Positions 56,283 to 64,000 of a stretch of 64,000 nt of DNA are shown here, piece after piece. Both the position numbers and the translations under genes were made by a program. The notes under the pieces were generated by a model. It did no database searches, was not told the origin of the DNA, and worked only from the letters and a program-made list of their open reading frames with translations. This DNA comes from Mycogone perniciosa (taxonomy: Eukaryota > Ascomycota > Sordariomycetes > Hypocreales > Hypocreaceae): contig JAOALB010000019.1 of assembly GCA_025331125.1 (NCBI GenBank), positions 62,001-126,000 on the forward strand, given 5' to 3'. Numbering within the stretch: position 1 is the first letter of the stretch; each line of letters opens with the position of its first letter.

Positions 56283-57050
56283 ATGGCGGGTGGCCTCGTC
56301 AAGTACCGGCATCTGAGCCGCAACTCATCAGCCCGAATGGCCCTCCTGCGCGGCCTCGTCACACAGCTCGTCCAGCATGAGCACATCCAGACCACATACG
56401 CCAAAGCCAAGGAGGCTCAACGCATGGCCGAGAAGCTGATTACGCTGGCAAAGAAGAACAATGAGCCATGCAGGAGATCGGCGCAGGGCATTCTCTACGT
56501 AAGGAACCTGTCTCCCCCCCCCTGTCCAGGATCTGTTTTGTACCAGAGCTAATGAGGAATGCAGACACCGCACTTGCTTCTCCCCAAGCTCTTTGGCGAG
56601 CTGCGAAATCGCTACCTCTCGCGTGAGGGCGGCTACACCCGCGTCGTCCGCACAGAACCCAAGAACACATACGACCAAGGCGAGAGTGCCATCCTAGAAT
56701 TCGTCGACGGATCCAAGGACTCGCGGTTCATGATGACGGCCAAGACGCTTGCCCGAGACCGCCTTCTAGGACAGCAGTCCACGCCGGTTACGCTACAAAA
56801 CGTGAAAAAGGTGACGCAATTCCGCGATAAGAAGCAGTTGGAGGAGATGGTGCAGCGGTTCATGGTTCTCAGCACGGAGGGTGGAAGTGCGGCAGCAGCA
56901 GAGAGTGAGCCTATGGAGGCCGAGAAGGAGGCCGAGAAGTTGGCGGAGAGGGAGAGTGCGAAAGTGCAGGGCATGGGCGCGAATATCGTTCCTGATTCTG
57001 TCAAGGCAGTGAACGGGGGTGAAAAGGGGGGTAAAAAAGCTAAGAGGTAA
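56283..57050 (+). CDS. MRPL8: mitochondrial large-subunit ribosomal protein bL17m
   Basis: Exons 56283-56498 and 56565-57050 encode 233 aa. The ATG at 56283 (MAGGLVKYRHLSRNSSARMA) is the first in frame; an upstream TTG is not a plausible start. The core LLRGLVTQLVQHEHIQTTYA and KEAQRMAEKLITLAKKNN is the L17 fold; exon 2 continues with LLPKLFGELRNRYLSREGGY and TRVVRTEPK. bL17m (yeast Mrpl8) lies near the exit tunnel of the mitochondrial 54S subunit. The C-terminal 90 residues after the core are charged and Glu/Lys/Ala-rich, an extension seen in fungal members. Clear family call, phase-0 splice. Confidence 0.95.
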
Positions 57051-57322
57051 TGAGAGATGAAAATGTTGTCAATGAATGGAATCTACAAGAGCGGCCCAGG
57101 GATAGAATTGCTCCATGTACGATAGATGTACGTTGTAACTATTACCAATATCATGACACGCCAGATTCTCACTGGCGAGAATCAATCACCAAAGGGAGAC
57201 ATGGAATCCACTGTTCTCATCCCATATTCTTCCATTTTTGAGAGTTTTATACCCATTATGACAAACTCCTGGCTGAGCATCCAAGAACTACATACAGGCT
57301 TGGAAACTGCAAATGCATCCAT

Positions 57323-59623
57323 CTATAGAAAGTCAAAGGTATCTCCTCGCTCCTGAATCATCTTCCCAACTCTCTTCGACCCAGCAATTCTCTCCAGCTT
57401 CATCACATCATACTTGGAGAATAACGCTCGCACCGTTCCCTGCCCTGGCTCAAGTTTCAACTCCCTTTCGCTCTTGCTTAGATATCCTCCTGCAACCTCT
57501 TTATAGAATATCGGATTATCAGGCAGTCCATAGAAAATTACCCTCTGCACGCCGCTGAACTGATACCGACGGAAGTGGTGAGCTCGCTCAGTATACAGCA
57601 GAACGCGATGCCGGCCTGTCAAGAAATGGGATCGTGCTCGAGATGCTTCCCGCACTTCAGTGTACTCGGATACAACGCCAAACGTGGTGTCGCTGACTGC
57701 ATCCGCGGTTGCAAAGTAGTTCCGCACGCGGACAAAGTCGAGATAAGAGGGAATGAAAATAAGTGTCCCGGTAGAATCCTTGGACCGCTTGACGAGGGAT
57801 GGGATAATGGCAGAAGTGAAGTATTCGAATCTCGCTTCGGGGTCCTTTTCGACGGAACTGGACTGGAATCGAGAGAACGTTTGCTTAGCCTTGACGCCCA
57901 GTTGTCCGATGACGCCAGGATATTCGGGCTGTAGCCTGACTTTTCCAGCCCAGTTGTGACAGTGTAGTCTCTGAAGTTCCGCCAACTCAGGGGTATGGAA
58001 GGCAGAGAGAATCACCGTCTGCCGGTAGTACTTGGCCCAGTCCTCCAAATACCAATTTCGAACACGGCTAAAGTCACAATCGTGTGCATCCTTGGGCTGG
58101 AGATTGAGATGCTCAAAGATGTACTCGACATGCTCCCAGTTTTGCATCAAGAGTGCATCTGCCTGGTCCACAACGACCATCTCAATTGAACTGAAGAAGT
58201 CGAAATCGGGCTTCTTCTTCTCTTCTTCAGAACCTATGGCCATTCGAAGACCCAGCGGGCTAGCGAAGAGGATATCGGAGGTGTAAAACGGCGCAAAGTA
58301 TTTTATCGTCTTGCGCGTGAATTTAATGCCGAGCCGGAACATATCATCGTCATTGCCCCCAAAGAGATCCTTGAAGTCCGCAGGCCGGTCGCCACCTAGG
58401 ACCTCTTCGTGTTCAATGTACGATTCATTAAATCGCTTGTAATTCTCCTGTTGGTCCGGCACAACCAAATCTTGGATCACCTGCATCATCTTGGCACACG
58501 AGTTTCTTGTCGGGAGGAGGAACAGAACTTTCGGCCGGGTGAATCCCTGATCCCTGAGTTCCAGCTCCGAGTCTTCGCCAGCCTTTGAGAGTTTATAGTT
58601 GTTCTTGATAACTCGGTCTCGGGTCCTAGAGCCATTGTTAGTCTATGATAATACCGCAGCCAAGGTGGCAATCTTACTTGAATACATGATTCAATGCATG
58701 GAGACAGACTGTTTGTCGCGTTTTGTTGGAATTTTCGACAGTGCGATCACAGAACAATACATCCTTATAGTCGAACAGAGGGGAAGAGAGAGCCCGTTGG
58801 GAAGCATCCAAGTCGGCAATTTTCTCCTTTGCTGTGTCTCGCAACTTTTGCTTCAGCTTCAAACTCTCAAGCCCCGATACTGGCTGCAGAACAGAATTGC
58901 TGCTTTCAACACCCGGAGACATGATGGTTGCTCTCCATGGTTGTAGCAGCGCTCGTCTCGTGCTCCACTCTCCATTCTTCGCAGCAGCAACAGCCTTTGC
59001 GCTCACTTGCTCATCTGGACCTGCAAAATGAGCATCAAAGGGGTCCGTAGCATCGGTCTCGTCTTCCGAGTCATCCTCTGGCTGATCTTCGACGCCAGCA
59101 GCAGGGTCCTCCAGCTCGTCTGCCTCGTCGACATCATCTCGCTCTGGTGCTCCTTCGGCCTCGTCTTCATCTTTTCGCGCTGGACTCTCGCTCCTTTTCG
59201 GTGATGCTTCATGTATTATTTTCCGTCTTTTTGCACTTGGTGCATTCGGCTCATTGAACTTTTTCATGAGCGACATGTACGGGCGAGCGGGAGCTTGGTC
59301 CTCATCGTCATCGTCGGAAGCAACATCGTCCAAGACCTCGTCATCCTCCGCATCCGAGGCATTAGATCCGGCTTCATTGTCTCTGTGAAAGCAACTGCGC
59401 ATAAGCTTCACGAATTCGCAAATGTAATGACAGGACTCTTATCGACGTACTCATTACTGTCGGCAAGGCGCGCAGCATCAAACCTTCTCTGCGGCCCCCA
59501 TCTGCTGAACTCACCACCACCTCGACCTCGACCTCTTCCTCTCCCTCTGCTTCCACCCCTTGAGCCTCCCCTTGAGCCGCGGCCCCTAAAGCTTCCGCCT
59601 CGTCTAGGTGCTCCTCCTCGCAT
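57323..59623 (-). CDS. UTP25: U3 snoRNP-associated protein Utp25
   Basis: Exons 59623-59451, 59382-58678 and 58625-57323 encode 726 aa. Utp25 acts in the SSU processome during 18S rRNA maturation in the nucleolus. Exon 1 is an RGG-rich disordered head. Exon 2 is strongly acidic (residues about 58-160), then QTVCLHALNHVFKTRDRVIK crosses the second join. Exon 3 carries the degenerate DEAD-helicase-like fold: RPKVLFLLPTRNSCAKM, SIEMVVVDQADALLMQNWEH, QTVILSAFHTPELAEL and HRVLLYTERAHHFRRYQF. The family lacks working helicase motifs. For intron 1 the GTACGT donor at 59450 (68-nt intron) is preferred over a nearer GTGAAG that would leave only 29 nt. Convergent with bL17m. Confidence 0.9.
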
Positions 59624-60000
59624 TTCAATCGTTATATGAACACGAATTGACTTGAAAGAAAGAAAAGACGTCCACTTAAACACCCGAGGCGAACACCGAC
59701 AAAAAAAAAAGTTGACCAGGAATCGTCAGCCTTGCATACTCGTAGGTGGGCCGTACTCACTCGCCACACTTTGGTGGGGCAGACTCCCCTCCGCCACAGC
59801 CTTATCAGCTCTGCTATCTTAGTGCGCACAACCCCAGCGGCGCGGCCAAACCTGCAAATCACAAAATCGGCGAAATTTGGCGACGACATCGCGAGAAGGA
59901 GAAGCGGCGCCGCTCTTTTTTCCTCCCACCCCACGCACCACCCTACTCTGCCATACACCTCCCAATCTACGGCACCCTCGTCGTCGAAGATCTGCCCAGT
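59624..60000. other. divergent promoter region, UTP25 / eIF3f
   Basis: A 377-bp head-to-head gap between a ribosome-biogenesis gene and a translation-initiation gene. It holds a run of ten A at 59701 and a GC-rich core. Short, so some elements are probably shared. Confidence 0.5.
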
Positions 60001-61174
60001 ATGGCTGCCGCTACAGAGCGCTTTTTGCATCTCGCGCGCCCACTGGCTCACACCAACATCGGGCTCCAGACGAACATTGCCCCGCTCTCTGTCAACATCC
60101 AGCCCCAGGTACGGGCTATGCCCCTCCTGTCTTGGCCTTCTGGTCGTGATCGTGGCACTGAGTGTCTTGGAAGCAGATCGTGGGCTAACTCCTCTCTCCC
60201 TCCAGGTCATCCTCTCCATCCTCGACCATGCTGTGCGACGAGATGTCCGTGAAAACTCCCAGTCCACCCGCGTCATCGGCGCCCTGGTAGGCACCCGCTC
60301 CGAAGATGGCACCGAGGTCGAAGTCCGCTCGTGCTTCGCCATCCCCCACACCGAAGAGGAGGACCAGGTCGAGGTCGATGTCGAGTACCAGAAGACCATG
60401 CTCGCCTTAGTACTCAAGGCCAACCCCCGCGAGTCCCTTCTCGGCTGGTACACCACCTCCCACGAGCTCAACAGCTTCAGCGCCCTGATCCAGAACTTCT
60501 TCGCCGCCCCCGACACCGGCACTTTCCCTCACCCAGCTATCCACCTCACCATTTCCACTGAGCCTGGCGAGGACATCGAGACGAGATGCTACGTCAGCGC
60601 CCCCGTGGCCGTCAACGCCGAGCGAGCCGCCGAGAGCTGCCTGTTCATCCAAGTGCCTCACAAGCTGCTCTACGGAGATGCCGAGAGGAACGCCCTTGAG
60701 ACAGTTGCCAGCGCACGGGACACCGAGTCACGAACCGCACCGCTAGTATCAGACATCGAAAGCCTGGGCCGGTCCGTCGAGCAAACCATTGGTCTCCTAG
60801 ATCGCGTCAGCGAGTGGGTCAACGGCGTATTAGACGAGGACGAGGAGCCCAACAACGCCCTGGGACAGTACCTCATGAGCGCCCTGTCCCTGGCACCCAA
60901 GGTCGATGCCTCCCAGATTGAGCACGACTTCAACAACCACATCCAGGATGTCCTTATGGTCAGCTACCTGGCCAACACCATCCGAACCCAGATTGACCTT
61001 TCGCAACGCCTGGCGACTGCTACTCTGTTCAACATTGAGAAGGAAGGAGAGGGAAAGAATGAGGGAGAGAAGGGCGGCCAGCGAGGAAACAAGCGCGGCG
61101 GCCGTGGCGGTGGCAGAGGTGGTGGCCAGCAGAGGGAACGGGAACCCCGAGAGCCTCGGGAGCCTGCTGAGTAA
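60001..61174 (+). CDS. translation initiation factor eIF3 subunit F
   Basis: Exons 60001-60108 and 60206-61174 (97-nt intron, phase 0) encode 358 aa. eIF3f is an MPN-domain subunit of the eIF3 complex, which joins mRNA and the 40S subunit. The N-terminus ends exon 1 at SVNIQPQ, and exon 2 opens with VILSILDHAVRR. The MPN domain includes VIGALVGTRSEDGTEVEV and SCFAIPH, then LLGWYTTSHELNSFSALIQN, ending near residue 170. The C-terminal half is helical (LGQYLMSALSLAPKVDASQI). The tail is a low-complexity RGG/EPRE stretch of about 45 residues. The JAMM metal ligands are not complete, as expected for a non-catalytic MPN subunit. Absent from budding yeast, present in filamentous fungi. Confidence 0.94.
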
Positions 61175-61697
61175 AATAGCGACAATATAATGATCGATTG
61201 GGAGGGTATTTTTTTTTCATCTTGGTCTATGGAAATTAAAAAAATCGAAAACCCGCGAAGAAGAAACTTGCAAAACAGAGAACTGGCCTGGTGCGTCTCA
61301 GGATGGATGGATGGGGGTGCTTCGGGCAAAAATGGGCATCATGTTCCAACACACACACATACAAACTCAAACACACACAATCATCACGGCGTTGTGGTCT
61401 GCCGAGAGATGTCGGCACTTGAAACATTAGAAATGAATTGATTCGTCACGAAAACCTCTATCGAGTGTGTACGTAATTATTTTTTGTTTTTCATTCTTTG
61501 TTCTCATTCTCAAAAGTTGTTCAAGTCTCGTCTAGCGGGTGTTTGGTCGTATGGAATCGCCTCAAGTAGTTGTAGAAGAAGAAAAAAAAACACCATTCAT
61601 ACCATTCATCCTATCCACCGTTAACGCCAAAGGTTCTTCTAATCATGCCATTATGCGCCAAGGGCCTCCAGCAGCCCTGAACACCGATCGATGCTCA
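61175..61697. other. convergent 3' region
   Basis: A 523-bp tail-to-tail gap between eIF3f and the R3H-SUZ gene. A CA-rich microsatellite-like tract lies at about 61351-61380 and an A-run at about 61583. Otherwise nothing. Confidence 0.5.
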
Positions 61698-64000
61698 TTA
61701 GATTCCCGTGCCTGGCTTCTGCGGCAAGGTCGCCGGGTTGCCGTACGTAGGTAAATGACTACTAAACATTTGATTTGGTCCCTGTGGGATGCTCGGACGA
61801 TTGGGAACATGCGCCGACTGGCTCTGAGGTAAATGCTGTGGTGAGGGAATATGCTGTAAAGTCTGCATGGGTGGTGGCCCATGCTGAACATGAGGAGGAG
61901 TGACGTGAGGGGGGATATAATATGCGCCAATCGAGTTGTTGGATCCTTGTCTAACCATATTGTACCCCCCGGCATAGGGGTGAGGCATGGCTGGCGGATA
62001 TCCTCCATAGGCTAGATGGGGAGTCCCGATCTGCGGGCTGCCATGGTGAGAGCCAGGAGCTGTGAATGGCGGCTGTAATGGTTGGGTCGACGGCATGCCG
62101 TTCCCACCGGGAACGAAGGACTGTGTCTTTGGATTGAAAGAATGGTTCCTGTTATAGCTTCCAGGAATTGGATGTTGACTTTTGGGGTCATGCGGGTTGG
62201 CATTTGCGGGCAATTGCCCAAATGCATAAGGGATCCCGGGCTGTGGTGGAGGTCCATTAGGTCCATTAGTGGCTGGTCCTCGAGGTTGGTACGCAGGTTG
62301 AGTAAAGCCAGGTTGCCAGTTCTGTGGAGGAGGAGCCACGGGCAAGATTGGTGAGCCGTAGGCTGTCATTGGACTCCCATTTGACTGATACCGTGGCTGG
62401 GCAGGCTGAGGAGTAAACTAGTGATGTCAGTCAGCATTGAAATGGACCAAAATAGAGAAGACTACTAACCTGAGGCATTGGGTATGCAGGATGGGGGGCA
62501 TTTGGCACCACTCCTGGCATCCCAGGATATCCAGCGGGCTGTTGGGCATACACAGGAGCCATCTGAGCAGGGTATGATGGCACGGGTTGAGGATTGAACT
62601 GGCCATTGGCCGGGGGCATAAACTGAGCTTGCGGCTGAGGTACCCAGGTTTGCTGTTGAGGGCCCCAGTACGGTGTGTATTGACGTCTGGAGTCAAAACT
62701 GTCCGAATCGTCACGCCGTTGCTTGCTGACTTTCCCTCTCTTGCCTGTAGTCGACTTGTTGGCCGAGACCGAGCTCGTCCGGGACATCCCGTACTCGTCA
62801 TTATTTTCTAATGATAGATTAACTCTCGAGTTCCACCCACCATGTGCTATTTGTCATCACTTACCAGAGGCATTCTCCTCAGAGTTGCCGAAAATACGCT
62901 GCCTGGCCAACTTGTACATCTCTTCTCGCTCTTCCCTGGATAGTCTAAGGATTACGATTAGTGAGTAGTACAGATATACTGGAAATGAATGAATACTTAC
63001 TTTTGACTGGCAAGTGGCTGCTTGTCCTTGGCATCGCTTCCTGTCTCTGAAGTGGCTTTTGAAGCGCCAGCGCTGATCATACCACCCTCATCATCTTGCC
63101 CTCGGCGCATGATCTTCCTTGGCAAGACTGCCGGTGGAGGAGTACTAGTAGTCGATGCAGCTGGTTGAGGGACCATCGTTGCCAGAGACGGTGGAACTCG
63201 GCAGAATGGTGTTCTAAAGATGCGAACAGATCCAATGTGGGGCTCATAAGAATGTGTCATGTGGTAATAATCCGCCAGCTTATGCGTTAACATCCTACAG
63301 AACGAGTTTGATGGTGGTAAATCCATGTATGGCTCCCTGTGTTTCAAGTTAGTATAATTTCTGTTTGAAAGAACGGTTGGCGTACTTGGAGTCCTGCACA
63401 AAGTCTATGACGTCCTTTTCCAGTCGCAAGAGGAAGAGTCTGTCTCTAGGAGCAGCCAGAGCTTCGAGAAGTTTCTCGTCTGGTGCTTGTCGATAAATGA
63501 CATTTAAGGCATCCGATGATGACCTGCTAGCACTTCGCAATGGCATTTGGGAATCTATCCCCGATGGTTGCTCCGATGATGTGCTCTGGGGGGTCAGGAC
63601 ACCGTGCCCGAGAGTGCCTGGAGCCGGTTGCGCCAACCTGCGATCAGACATATCTCCTAGTTGAATGCCTCTAGCTCTTGCAGCGAGATCTGAGTCCATT
63701 CGTGAGCCCGCAATCAGAGACCCACGAATCGATAAGGAATCATCATCTTCAGCCGCCGCCTTGACGCTGGCACTATCATCAGGGCGGAGAGACTCTTTCT
63801 CATCAAGAGCAAAGGTAGTTCCGGAGGTAATGCTTTTCCCGTCCAGGCTGGGTGGCTTCGTACCGAGTTCAGAACTCGAGTCGGCCTTCTGAGATTCATC
63901 AGACCCACTAGCCCTGCTGAACACTGCTTGAGACCGCTCTACAGCCGCCGAGTTGCTACCATCTACCACAAGGCTGGGGACATTCGGGCCAAGTCGAAGA
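61698..64000 (-). CDS. R3H-SUZ domain RNA-binding protein, 5' partial
   Basis: Five exons lie in the window: 64000-63386, 63336-63001, 62944-62865, 62807-62470 and 62417-61698; the start is beyond the right edge. About 360 residues from the visible start, an acidic/Ser-rich lead ends in RLFLLRLEKDVIDFVQDSK. Exon 2 gives SNSFCRMLTHKLADYYHMTH, with the R-x3-H core of an R3H domain that binds single-stranded nucleic acid. Exon 3 supplies LSREEREEMYKLARQRIFGN, a SUZ motif that also binds RNA. The long C-terminus is Pro/Gln/Tyr/Gly-rich and prion-like, common in mRNP-granule proteins. Relatives include yeast Rbs1 and animal R3HDM/Encore. All four introns are 49-57 nt with good GT-AG sites. Confidence 0.85.

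Noticed and set aside
1..64000. tRNA, 5S rRNA, CRISPR, secondary-metabolite cluster or viral/transposase genes
   Set aside because: Scanning by eye for GGTTCGA-type B boxes in the gaps found no credible A/B pair; no CRISPR-like spaced repeats (not expected in a fungus); no PKS/NRPS, capsid, integrase or transposase motifs in any frame. Weak or decayed copies cannot be excluded without a search.

Overview
This 64 kb window is nuclear DNA of a filamentous ascomycete (Pezizomycotina). The protein set resembles Sordariomycetes most, and Hypocreales is a guess; no genus is assigned. The evidence is compact genes with short GT-AG introns (about 47-122 nt, with branch-point-like CTAAC/CTGAC), no operons, and recognisable single-copy eukaryotic housekeeping proteins, including fungal-type mitochondrial and nucleoporin proteins. 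I rebuilt 25 protein-coding genes. Two run off the window: the mS35 gene on the left and an R3H-SUZ gene on the right. I see no tRNA, rRNA, CRISPR, or intact transposon or virus gene.

Layout. 0-19 kb is gene-dense: mS35, an ALDH3-type fatty aldehyde dehydrogenase, exosome Rrp4, a DUF4536 (DMAC1-like) small membrane protein divergent from AP-3 mu, mitochondrial malonyl transferase Mct1, TRAPPC2L/Tca17, an AFG1-like ATPase and Nup133. 19-29 kb holds eIF2-beta, a Mim2-like protein, an Nce102-like MARVEL protein, a 3.1 kb gene-poor stretch and a secreted PNGase A-like protein. 29-39 kb is mostly empty: one small conserved protein of unknown function has more than 6 kb of non-coding DNA upstream, full of copies of a short motif, followed by a FAM210/DUF1279 protein. 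39-49 kb is the most lineage-specific part: two low-complexity proteins I do not recognise, a 99-aa basic protein with a GC-AG intron, a tyrosine-phosphatase-like protein, and a membrane-anchored YtcJ-type amidohydrolase. 49-64 kb returns to housekeeping genes: an acyltransferase-3 membrane protein, Hem2, MIC12 divergent from bL17m, Utp25 divergent from eIF3f, and the R3H-SUZ protein.

Working together. There is no biosynthetic cluster or defence cassette. The clearest theme is the mitochondrion (mS35, Mct1, AFG1-like, Mim2, DMAC1-like, FAM210-like, MIC12, bL17m, with cytosolic Hem2 feeding heme synthesis) and translation/RNA (Rrp4, eIF2-beta, eIF3f, Utp25, R3H-SUZ). Several are head-to-head pairs that could share promoters.

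The strongest unexplained signal is a short repeat family. TACGGAGTA, or its complement TACTCCGTA, occurs 23 times by my count, none inside an annotated coding exon, against about 0.5 expected by chance. It often forms inverted pairs, including two 49-bp fold-back units of identical length. All exon coordinates are by eye from splice signals, reading frame and family conservation; no search was run.
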